A DNA stretch of 36,314 bases from Actinomycetes bacterium (GTDB taxonomy: Bacteria; Actinomycetota; Actinomycetes; Propionibacteriales; Propionibacteriaceae). Shown here piece after piece: positions 15,397 to 21,969 of the stretch. The stretch spans positions 1-36,314 of the forward strand of contig JAJZQV010000021.1 in NCBI GenBank assembly GCA_021803025.1. Direction: 5' to 3'. The notes beneath the pieces were generated by a model, which saw only the letters and a program-made list of their open reading frames with translations, was not told where the DNA came from and made no database searches. The number at the start of each line of letters is the position of its first letter. Position 1 is the first letter of the stretch. Both the position numbers and the translations under genes were made by a program.

Positions 15397-15834
15397 TCAG
15401 GTCACCGTCTTGCGGACGAGCCGGCTGAGGACGATCGCTGATCGGGTGTGGTCGACGGTCGTCGCCGCCCGGATGTTCTCGAGGGCCACCTCGAGAGAGG
15501 CGACGTCCCGGGAGCGGATGTGGACGATGGCGTCGGCCTCGCCCGTGATGGTCGCGGCGTCGACGACCTCGGGCACCGCGGACAGGATCCGCTTGAGGTC
15601 GTGCGGGGCGACCGTGCCGCGGCAGAAGAGCTCGACGTACGCCTCGGTGCCCATGCCGTCGAGCGTCGGGTCCACCTGGATGGTGAAGCCCTGGATCACC
15701 CCGTCCTCGACCAGCCGGTCGACGCGCCGCTTCGCTGCGGACGCCGACAGGCCCACCTGAAGCCCGAGGTCGGCGTAGCTCAGGCGGGCGTTGACGCGCA
15801 GGGCGTCGAGGATGACGCGGTCGGTCTGGTCCAT
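15397..15834 (-). CDS. Lrp/AsnC family transcriptional regulator
   Basis: A 145-residue regulator. Residues 1-47 form the AsnC-type helix-turn-helix (ILDALRVNARLSYADLGLQV, then GLSASAAKRRVDRLVEDGVI). The rest is the RAM/AsnC effector and oligomerisation domain (GEADAIVHIRSRDVASLE near the C-terminus). Such proteins sense amino acids and control nearby amino acid genes. It diverges from a guanidino hydrolase and ornithine aminotransferase, so an effector such as arginine, ornithine or a methylarginine is likely. I choose ATG 15834 because a TACGAT -10 box sits exactly 7 nt upstream and the HTH begins there; ATG 15864 is an alternative. Autoregulation from the intergenic inverted repeat is plausible. 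Confidence 0.92.
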   Translation of the reverse strand: MDQTDRVILDALRVNARLSYADLGLQVGLSASAAKRRVDRLVEDGVIQGFTIQVDPTLDGMGTEAYVELFCRGTVAPHDLKRILSAVPEVVDAATITGEADAIVHIRSRDVASLEVALENIRAATTVDHTRSAIVLSRLVRKTVT

Positions 15835-15841
15835 GAACGCG

Positions 15842-15847
15842 ATCGTA
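15842..15847 (-). promoter_or_regulatory. -10 box TACGAT of a leaderless asnC-type gene
   Basis: Minus-strand TACGAT is 7 nt before the ATG at 15834, fitting a leaderless transcript. No convincing -35 box. Confidence 0.45.
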
Positions 15848-15892
15848 CGCAATGACCCAGTCATCGACGGCCAATCTGCGCCTGATTCCTGC

Positions 15893-15911
15893 ACGAAACG
15901 GCACGTTTCGT
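15893..15911. promoter_or_regulatory. Inverted repeat, candidate Lrp/AsnC operator
   Basis: ACGAAAC and GTTTCGT, perfect 7-bp arms with a 5-nt spacer, lie in the divergent region between the Lrp/AsnC gene and the guanidino hydrolase gene. Position and size fit an operator acting on both promoters. Confidence 0.5.
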
Positions 15912-15938
15912 CGCGTATCCGTTGTCATGATGGGCCAC

Positions 15939-16811
15939 ATGACGGTAGTTGAAGATCGCGAGACCTTGCTGGACGTGGAGAGCGACGTGCTGGGGGAGCG
16001 GGTCGCGTCCCCCAAGACGGTGCTGATGTGCCGTCCCGAGCACTTCACGGTCCGCTACCGGATCAACCCGTGGATGGAGCCCGCGAACCCGACGGACACC
16101 GAGGTCGCGCTGCGACAGTGGCAGACCCTGTACGACACGTACCGGCGGCTCGGGTACCACATCGAGCTCATCGAGCCCATCCCCGGACTGCCCGACATGG
16201 TGTACGCGGCGAACGGCGGGTTCGTGCTCGACGGCGTCGCGTACGGCGCCCGGTTCCACTACGCCGAGCGGGGGCCTGAGGGACCGGCGTACGCGATGTG
16301 GTTCGCGGAGCGCGGGCTCGAGGTGGTCGACCCCGTGTCGGTGAACGAAGGGGAGGGGGACTTCCTCAAGGTGGGCGAGACGATCTTCGCGGGGACGGGC
16401 TTCCGCAGCGACGCCGCGAGCCACGCCGAGCTGTCCAGGATCTACGACCGTGAGGTCGTGACGCTGCGGCTCGTCGACCCGAGCTTCTACCACCTCGACA
16501 CGGCGTTCGCCGTCCTCGACGACGCGGGCGGGCCGGCATCGGTCGCGTACCTTCCCCGTGCCTTCGACGGCGCCAGCAGGACCCTCCTCGAGAAGCGCTT
16601 CCCGGACGCCATCCACGCCACCGACGCGGATGCGGCAGTGCTCGGCCTGAACTCGTTCAGCGACGGCCGCAACGTTGTGATCGCCGCTCGGGCTGAGACG
16701 TTCGCACGGGACCTCGAGGCCCGAGGATACGTACCTCACGGGGTGGACCTGTCCGAGCTGCTCCTGGGAGGCGGGGGAGTGAAGTGCTGCACGCTGGAGC
16801 TGAGGTGGTGA
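15939..16811 (+). CDS. ddaH: Dimethylargininase / arginine dihydrolase-like guanidino hydrolase
   Basis: A 290-residue enzyme of the guanidino-group modifying superfamily (amidinotransferase fold). By family it is a dimethylarginine dimethylaminohydrolase, which turns methylarginines into citrulline. Visible active-site candidates are the NEGEGDF acidic segment (136-142), His185 in SFYHLDTAF, and a Cys pair, 283-284, in GGGGVKCCTLEL, where the nucleophile is expected. Two Asn-containing motifs, INPWM (42-46) and YAANGG (89-94), resemble what I recall of cyanobacterial arginine dihydrolases, which make ornithine directly. Its partner is ornithine aminotransferase, joined by a GTGA overlap, which would make such an activity useful. 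ATG 15939 is chosen from family length; 15927 and 15930 are alternatives. Family firm, substrate open. Confidence 0.85.
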   Translation: MTVVEDRETLLDVESDVLGERVASPKTVLMCRPEHFTVRYRINPWMEPANPTDTEVALRQWQTLYDTYRRLGYHIELIEPIPGLPDMVYAANGGFVLDGVAYGARFHYAERGPEGPAYAMWFAERGLEVVDPVSVNEGEGDFLKVGETIFAGTGFRSDAASHAELSRIYDREVVTLRLVDPSFYHLDTAFAVLDDAGGPASVAYLPRAFDGASRTLLEKRFPDAIHATDADAAVLGLNSFSDGRNVVIAARAETFARDLEARGYVPHGVDLSELLLGGGGVKCCTLELRW

Positions 16812-18031
16812 CGATGCCGATGGCCGCGGGCCCTTTGACGTCGGCGGACTACATCGCGCTCGACGAGGCCTGGGGCGCGCACAACTACCACCCGCTGCCG
16901 GTCGTGGCGGCCTCCGCGTCGGGCTCGTGGGTGACCGACGTCGAGGGGCGCCGGTACCTGGACTGCCTCGCCGGCTACTCGGCGCTGAACTTCGGCCATC
17001 GGCACCCGCTGCTCGTCGCGGCCGCTCACGCCCAGCTCGACCGGTTGACGCTGACCAGCCGCGCCTTCCACAACGACCGGCTGGGGCCGTTCATGGAGGA
17101 CCTCGCAGCGCTCACCGGTACGGACCGCGTCCTTCCGATGAACACCGGCGCCGAGGCGGTGGAGACGGCGATCAAGATCTCACGGGCCTGGGGCTACCGC
17201 GTCAAGGGCGTGCGTGCGAACGCCGCGACGATCGTCGTCGCGTCGGGCAGCTTCCACGGCCGGACGACGACGATCGTCTCGTTCAGCGACGACCCGAGCG
17301 CCCGGAACGACTTCGGGCCGTACGGGCCGGGCTTCGTCATCGTGCCCTACGGCGACGCCGCTGCGCTGGCGGCGGCCCTCGACGAGGACACCGTGGCGGT
17401 ACTGCTCGAGCCGATCCAGGGCGAGGCCGGCATCATCGTGCCTCCGCCCGGTTACCTCGCCGAGGTGCGGCGGCTCACAGCGGCCGCGGACGTGCTGTTC
17501 ATCGCCGACGAGATCCAGTCGGGCCTGGGACGTACGGGCGCGACGCTCGAGACGGAACGCGTGGGCGTCCGGCCGGATCTCATCACGCTGGGCAAGGCCC
17601 TGGGCGGCGGCATCGTGCCGGTGTCGGCGGTCGTGGGTCGCGATGACGTCATCAGCGTGATACGGCCGGGGGAGCACGGCTCGACCTTCGGCGGGAACCC
17701 GCTGGGCGCCGCGATCGGCCACGCCGTCGTCGGCATGTTGGAGACGGGTGAGTACCAGGCTCGGGCTCGCCGGCTCGGTGAGGTTCTCCATGGGCGGCTC
17801 GCGGAGCTCGTGGGGCATGGTGTTGTCGCGGTGCGCGGCGCGGGACTGTGGGCCGGCGTCGACATCGCCCCCGAGTACGGGACAGGGCGGGCCGTGTGCG
17901 AGCGGCTGGTCGCCCGGGGCGTCCTCGCGAAGGACACGCACGGCCAGACCCTGCGTCTCGCGCCGCCGCTCGTCACGACCGAGGACGAGGTCCACATGGT
18001 CGTCGACGCCCTGGCAGACGCCCTGGCGTGA
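16808..18031 (+). CDS. rocD: Ornithine aminotransferase
   Basis: A 407-residue class III pyridoxal-phosphate aminotransferase that converts ornithine and 2-oxoglutarate to glutamate-5-semialdehyde and glutamate. N-terminal NYHPLPVV and the YLDCLAGYSALNFGH block are typical of ornithine aminotransferases, as is MNTGAEAVETAIKISRAWGY. The phosphate-binding segment GSFHGRTT, the cofactor Asp in FIADEIQSGLGRTG and the Schiff-base Lys263 in TLGKALGGG are all present. The GTG at 16808 overlaps the upstream stop (16809-16811) and has GGAG eight bases upstream; ATG 16814 is an alternative. With the upstream hydrolase it forms an arginine-to-glutamate route, likely controlled by the divergent Lrp/AsnC regulator. 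Confidence 0.94.
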   Translation: MTMPMAAGPLTSADYIALDEAWGAHNYHPLPVVAASASGSWVTDVEGRRYLDCLAGYSALNFGHRHPLLVAAAHAQLDRLTLTSRAFHNDRLGPFMEDLAALTGTDRVLPMNTGAEAVETAIKISRAWGYRVKGVRANAATIVVASGSFHGRTTTIVSFSDDPSARNDFGPYGPGFVIVPYGDAAALAAALDEDTVAVLLEPIQGEAGIIVPPPGYLAEVRRLTAAADVLFIADEIQSGLGRTGATLETERVGVRPDLITLGKALGGGIVPVSAVVGRDDVISVIRPGEHGSTFGGNPLGAAIGHAVVGMLETGEYQARARRLGEVLHGRLAELVGHGVVAVRGAGLWAGVDIAPEYGTGRAVCERLVARGVLAKDTHGQTLRLAPPLVTTEDEVHMVVDALADALA

Positions 18032-18061
18032 GGCCGGCCAGCGGCTCGCGGGTGGCCAGGC

Positions 18062-18631
18062 TCAGTACGTGCGCTGGCCGGGCATGTACTCCTTGCGGAT
18101 CTGGGCCGCCCGCGGGCACCAGTCACCTTCGCGGGCATGGAGCAGCAGGTTCGCCGCGACGAGAAGCTCTGCCCGGCTCAGCTCGAGCCGACCGCGGGTG
18201 CCGCGCCGGATCGCCTCCCCGAGGTCGAACGCCCACCGGTCGATGGTGAAGTCCGGGTCGTAGAGACCTGCGACCTCGCCGTGCTCGTTGAGCCTGGCCT
18301 TGCTCGCTTCCGGGAGCCAGTCGCCGTCGCCGGCCTGGTGCAGGAGCTCGAACGCGACGTCTCGGAGCAGGTCGAGACCGACGCGGGTTCTGCCACCGGT
18401 CGTCCGCTCCACGACGTAGGTGAGGTCCGCCGCCCAGACGTCGAGGTCGAAGCTCAGGTCGGGCGGGTTCTCCGGCGCGCCGAGCTGCCTGCGGAGGACA
18501 TCGATCTCCCGCTCGTTCCAGCCTTCGCCCTGGCGCCAGGAGATGCCCGCGAACGAGTCGATGACCGCCTGGACCTTCGCGCGGTCGTGGCCCTCCGCGG
18601 CCAGCGCAGCCACGACCTGGTCGGTGGTCAT
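18062..18631 (-). CDS. Hypothetical protein
   Basis: A 189-residue soluble protein I do not recognise. Its codon use is GC-rich as in neighbouring genes. Visible features are a short N-terminal helical region (MTTDQVVAALAAEGHDRAKV), many acidic residues and Trp, and a C-terminal half with DVAFELLHQAGDGDWLPEA and a similar later phrase, AANLLLHAREGDWCPRAAQ. This internal echo (LL.(Q/H)A..GDW.P.A) suggests a duplicated helical unit, like a repeat domain or a DUF of growth- or stress-linked actinobacterial proteins. No signal peptide or membrane segment. The ATG at 18631 lies 6 nt after a TACGGT -10-like box and has no ribosome site, so it may be leaderless. It ends 30 bases from the convergent rocD. 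Confidence 0.75.
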   Translation of the reverse strand: MTTDQVVAALAAEGHDRAKVQAVIDSFAGISWRQGEGWNEREIDVLRRQLGAPENPPDLSFDLDVWAADLTYVVERTTGGRTRVGLDLLRDVAFELLHQAGDGDWLPEASKARLNEHGEVAGLYDPDFTIDRWAFDLGEAIRRGTRGRLELSRAELLVAANLLLHAREGDWCPRAAQIRKEYMPGQRTY

Positions 18632-18957
18632 GCGCAAACCGTAGGGCCCGGCGACCGTCAGGTGCCACATCGGGGCGGCGCGGCAAGTGTTGCTCGCAGC
18701 GCCACACGTCACATGTGTCACCCCAAGACGCGTGAACGCGCGCGTTCGTGAGGCCGGCCATGCAGGCCAGGTGCGCGTAGGCGACCCGTGGTCCCTCACG
18801 TGTGCGGCACGGTAGGTGAACAGGGGTCGCCTGGGCCCCCAAACCCGATAACGGTTGACATGAGCCGGGTTTCGACCCTCATAACAACGGTATCTGCGGC
18901 GAGAGGGGACGCGCTCACCCACCAGTGACCGGGAATGTCATAATGCACGTTATCGGA
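18632..18957. other. Intergenic stretch with palindromes, no gene seen
   Basis: Apart from the short ORF that ends at 18958, I find no convincing coding frame here. It has a TACGGT -10-like box for the hypothetical gene (18638-18643), a 14-bp perfect palindrome (18734-18747, GAACGCG/CGCGTTC), a plus-strand TTGACA (18855-18860) without a clear -10 box, and the outer repeats described separately. GC content dips around 18845-18960. Confidence 0.5.
18845..18956. repeat. Separated inverted repeat CCGATAACG/CGTTATCGG
   Basis: CCGATAACG (18845-18853) and its exact reverse complement CGTTATCGG (18948-18956) are 94 nt apart. The second copy directly follows the stop of the small ORF at 18958. They could be paired operator half-sites for looping or a relic of a small insertion; no transposase or target duplication is seen. 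Confidence 0.4.
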
Positions 18958-19125
18958 CTATGACGTACGGTCGTTGCCGGCCCTCTCGACGCGGTGGCCG
19001 TCAGGATCCGCGTTCTCGTACCGCAGATGGGCACGAGACCGGCATAGGGTCGCGTAGACCTCTTCTGGGGTACGAAAAGGCGGCGCCTCGAGGCCGAACC
19101 TGCCACCTTCCGTGCGATCCGTCAC
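18958..19125 (-). CDS. 55-codon ORF translationally coupled to the epimerase gene
   Basis: A short frame not previously obvious because of its size. Its GTG (19125-19123) overlaps the epimerase TGA as GTGA, the coupling arrangement used elsewhere in this window. The 55 residues begin MTDRTEGGRFGLEAPP and include RTPEEVYATLCRS and RYENADPDGHRVE. The product is charged and soluble with one Cys. The end (DPDGHRVE) is faintly like a VOC-domain C-terminus, which is not enough to name it. About 71 percent of third positions are G or C, lower than in neighbours, so it may be young, foreign or decaying. A real gene is plausible, not proven. Confidence 0.45.
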   Translation of the reverse strand: MTDRTEGGRFGLEAPPFRTPEEVYATLCRSRAHLRYENADPDGHRVERAGNDRTS

Positions 19126-20093
19126 ACGACCAGCGGGTTCGCCACGTCGAGCTGTCCGTGGTCAACGAGCCACCGGACGGACTCGAGGATGGCCGCCTCG
19201 GGCTCGTACGAGGGCTGGTACCCGAGCAGCGTCCGCGCTTTGTCGATGCTGAAGTACTGGTCCCGGTACAGGTGGCCCCAGCTGGACTCGTACGCCTCGG
19301 GGCTCGTCCGGGACCGGAACTCCTCCCACGTCACGCTCCGCAGGTCGGCGACCTGGCCGAACCAGGAGGCTGCGATCTGCGCGTACCCTCGCACGTTGAG
19401 CGCCGACGGCGCGACGGCCGAGAACGCCTGGCCCGCAGCCGCGTCTCTCCGTTCGATTGCACATTCGAACACCTGTGCGACGTCGTCGGCGTGCACGTGG
19501 TGCATGAACTCGCCGCCGAGGCCCGGAACGTACAGCGGCTCACCCGCGGAGAGCGTCCGCCACACCGCCGGGTCCTTGTTGCCGAGAGGGCCGATCGGAT
19601 GCCACCCGGGTCCCACGATGTGCCCCGGGTCGACCGACGTCGTGACCAGTCCCCCGGCCGCGGTCTCCGCGAGGAGCATCTCGGTGGTCGCAGCCTTCTG
19701 GATCCCGTACTCGCCCACCGGGGGCGTGCCCCCGTCCTCGGTGCCGGGGAGCTTCTGGCTCGGCCCGTGCCGCCAGATGGACCCGCAGTACAGGAGGTGC
19801 CCGGTCTGTCCCCGGAGCCGTTCCAAGAGTGCCTTCTCGGACTCGAGGGTGAACGAGATGAGGTCGACGACCGCGTCCGCGCCGAGGCCGGCGACCCGGC
19901 TCGGGAACGTACCTGCCTCGTCCTCTGCCGCCCGGTCGGCCGTCACCTGCTCGACGTCGTCCCAGGCAGGGTCGTCGACATAGCTCCGGCGCTGCCCCCG
20001 GCTGATGGCGACGACCTCGTGACCGCCCCGTACGAGCCGGGGAACGAGGAACGTCCCGATGTGACCGCTTCCTCCGATGACGACGATGCGCAA
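19122..20093 (-). CDS. NAD-dependent epimerase/dehydratase (extended SDR)
   Basis: A 323-residue extended short-chain dehydrogenase. The NAD-binding motif GGSGHIG is at residues 7-13, the catalytic Tyr129-x3-Lys133 lies in EYGIQK, and the sugar-epimerase-like segment VDPGHIVGPGWHPIGP follows. HHVHADDVAQVFECAI is the conserved middle motif of this group. Such enzymes act on nucleotide sugars or related substrates; the exact one cannot be read here. Length is typical. ATG 20093 is preceded by AGAGG at a longer than usual distance. An inverted repeat (20117-20136) lies just upstream. A 55-codon ORF is coupled downstream. Cytoplasmic. Confidence 0.9.
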   Translation of the reverse strand: MRIVVIGGSGHIGTFLVPRLVRGGHEVVAISRGQRRSYVDDPAWDDVEQVTADRAAEDEAGTFPSRVAGLGADAVVDLISFTLESEKALLERLRGQTGHLLYCGSIWRHGPSQKLPGTEDGGTPPVGEYGIQKAATTEMLLAETAAGGLVTTSVDPGHIVGPGWHPIGPLGNKDPAVWRTLSAGEPLYVPGLGGEFMHHVHADDVAQVFECAIERRDAAAGQAFSAVAPSALNVRGYAQIAASWFGQVADLRSVTWEEFRSRTSPEAYESSWGHLYRDQYFSIDKARTLLGYQPSYEPEAAILESVRWLVDHGQLDVANPLVV

Positions 20094-20116
20094 TACTCAG
20101 ACCTCTCGACGCGAAC

Positions 20117-20136
20117 GGCTACGAGCCACCGTAGCC
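20117..20136. promoter_or_regulatory. Inverted repeat upstream of the epimerase gene
   Basis: GGCTACG (20117-20123) and CGTAGCC (20130-20136) pair perfectly around a 6-nt spacer, 24 bases before the epimerase ATG. It could be an operator or the terminator of the upstream protease gene. Confidence 0.4.
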
Positions 20137-20218
20137 CGCGTCAGGGCCTGCCGGGAGCCTCACAGGGCCAAGCCGTCGCGCACACCGCTGTCGATGGCGA
20201 CGTGAAGAGCTGTCGCTC

Positions 20219-21856
20219 CTACGCGGGCGGCCCGCTCACGAGGGTGACCCTGGCGGTGTGGGCGGTCCCGGAGGTGTCCACCCAGCCGATGGTCACGCTG
20301 TCACCAGGGTGGTAGCCGATCATCAGCTGGGCCAGGGTCGTGGCGGAGTCCACCGTCTTCCCGCCCAGCGACGTGATCGTGTCGCCCGCGACGATCCCCG
20401 CCTTGGCGGCCGGGTCGCCCGCGACGACGCCGCCCACCACCGCGCCGGCACCAGACGACTGCCGTCCGGGGCGGCCATTGCCCGACGAGCCCATGAGGAT
20501 GCCGAGGAACGCGGACTCCCCCACGTGCGTCGTCGCCGAACCTTGGCCGGCCTCGATGGCCTTCGCGATCGCCATCGCGTCCCCGATCGGAATCGCGAAG
20601 CCGCGACCGGACTGCGACGAGAGCGAGTAGCTTCCCGAGCCGGCGGTGTCGACCCCGACGACGGCCCCGGAGGTGTCCACCAGCGCGCCTCCCGAGTCAC
20701 CGGACTGGATGTTCGCGTCCACGGCGATGAGCCCGCTGAGCTGCTCGCTCGTACCTGTGAGCTCGTTCGTCGCGGTGATGGACTGATGGAGGGCCGTCAC
20801 CGCACCTGCCGCAGCAGTCGGCGTCCCGCCCGTACCGCCCGCGTTGCCGACGCCCACGACCGGCTGGCCGACGGTCACCGCGGTCGAGCTGATCGACGCG
20901 GTCTTCAGGCCCGACGCGCCCTTGAGCTGCAGCACGGCCACGTCGTGCGCCGCGTCGTAGCCGACGACGCTCGCCGAATACGTCTTCCCGTTCCCGACGT
21001 CTGTCACCCTGATCGAGGTCGCCCCGGCGATGACGTGGTTGTTCGTGAGGATCTCGCCGGTCGACGTGAGGACGATGCCGGTCCCCGCGCCCTCGGCCCG
21101 CTGGTACGAGAACGTGCTGACGATGTCGACGAGCGCCGGGTCGATGATGGCGGCGACAGCCGACGCGTCGACCGTGCCCGTGGACTGAGGCGTCGTCGCG
21201 GCGCCTCCGCTCGGGGAGGCGTCCGGCGCCGTCGTGACGCTCGGCTGGCTGGTTGCCTGGGCAGTGGGCACCGTGGCGGTCCCCACGTACCGTCCGACCT
21301 GAGCGCCTGCCACTCCGAGTGCGAACGCGGCGATCATCGCGAGCAGGAGCAGGATGCCGCCTCGGCGTCGCCGGTGCGGAGGAGTCGGCGAGGTGGAGGC
21401 GTACGGGCCGGCCTCTGCGCCGGCCGTCCAAGCGGGAGCACCTGTCGGCGGCGGCCATCCGCCGTACTGGCCGGGCTGTCCGCCGTACAGGCCTCCCTGG
21501 GCCTCATAGCCGGACGGCCCGGCGTACGCCTGTTGCCCGGACCACGGCTGCTGTCCGTATCCGGTCTGTCCCGACCACGCCTGTTCCCCGGACCACGGCT
21601 GCTGTCCGTATCCGGTCTGTCCCGACCACGCCTGTTCCCCGGACCACGGCTGCTGTCCGTACCCGGTCTGCCCCGACCACGCCTGCTGAGTCGGCTGGCC
21701 GTACCCGCCGCCGTAGGTCGGGGGCGGGCCGGCGTACCACGCCGACTGTCCGTCGAACAAGGGTCGGCCATGCCCGTGACCCGGCTGGTCCCCGTACTCG
21801 GGTGGGGTGAACGCCGGTCCCGGTCGGCTCGTGCTCTCCTCGTGGGGCTCTGACAT
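20219..21856 (-). CDS. HtrA/DegP-like membrane serine protease with PDZ domain
   Basis: A 545-residue protease. Residues 1-160 form a disordered cytoplasmic tail rich in Gly, Gln, Tyr, Trp and Pro, with tandem 17-residue repeats (about 57-107). A basic stretch HRRRRGG precedes a single membrane helix (about 167-186). A Thr/Ser/Pro linker leads to a trypsin-like domain outside the membrane, with triad His274 (NNHVIAG), Asp305 (AHDVAVL) and Ser388 (GDSGG). A PDZ domain follows (about 450-540, with VVAGDPAAKAGIVAGDTIT). This is the usual layout of actinobacterial HtrA-like proteases in envelope stress. The start is ATG 21856 with AAGGCGAG upstream and a TATACA -10 box at 21880-21885. Complete. 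Substrates unknown. Confidence 0.93.
   Translation of the reverse strand: MSEPHEESTSRPGPAFTPPEYGDQPGHGHGRPLFDGQSAWYAGPPPTYGGGYGQPTQQAWSGQTGYGQQPWSGEQAWSGQTGYGQQPWSGEQAWSGQTGYGQQPWSGQQAYAGPSGYEAQGGLYGGQPGQYGGWPPPTGAPAWTAGAEAGPYASTSPTPPHRRRRGGILLLLAMIAAFALGVAGAQVGRYVGTATVPTAQATSQPSVTTAPDASPSGGAATTPQSTGTVDASAVAAIIDPALVDIVSTFSYQRAEGAGTGIVLTSTGEILTNNHVIAGATSIRVTDVGNGKTYSASVVGYDAAHDVAVLQLKGASGLKTASISSTAVTVGQPVVGVGNAGGTGGTPTAAAGAVTALHQSITATNELTGTSEQLSGLIAVDANIQSGDSGGALVDTSGAVVGVDTAGSGSYSLSSQSGRGFAIPIGDAMAIAKAIEAGQGSATTHVGESAFLGILMGSSGNGRPGRQSSGAGAVVGGVVAGDPAAKAGIVAGDTITSLGGKTVDSATTLAQLMIGYHPGDSVTIGWVDTSGTAHTARVTLVSGPPA
21541..21688 (-). repeat. 51-bp tandem repeats inside the protease gene
   Basis: Two units, 21541-21591 and 21592-21642, are identical over 51 bases; a third, 21643-21688, is partial with a few changes. 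Each encodes 17 residues (AWSGQTGYGQQPWSGEQ), so copy changes stay in frame. Near-identity at DNA level suggests recent expansion. Confidence 0.95.
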
Positions 21857-21879
21857 GGGCTCGCCTTTCGCTCCACTCC

Positions 21880-21885
21880 TGTATA
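21880..21885 (-). promoter_or_regulatory. -10 box TATACA of the protease gene
   Basis: Minus-strand TATACA would start RNA about 17 nt before the ATG. No -35 hexamer close to consensus; an alternative sigma factor cannot be excluded. Confidence 0.35.
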
Positions 21886-21969
21886 GGTCGCGGATGCTGG
21901 GAATCCGCTGTGAGGGGCCGATGGGGTTCTTGAGACCGTCGGCCGAACCGTCGTGGACCCGGTCCAGCC

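Noticed and set aside
18958-19125. Naming the 55-codon ORF a VOC-domain (glyoxalase) protein
   Set aside because: Only the last few residues (DPDGHRVE) look like that family; the rest does not.
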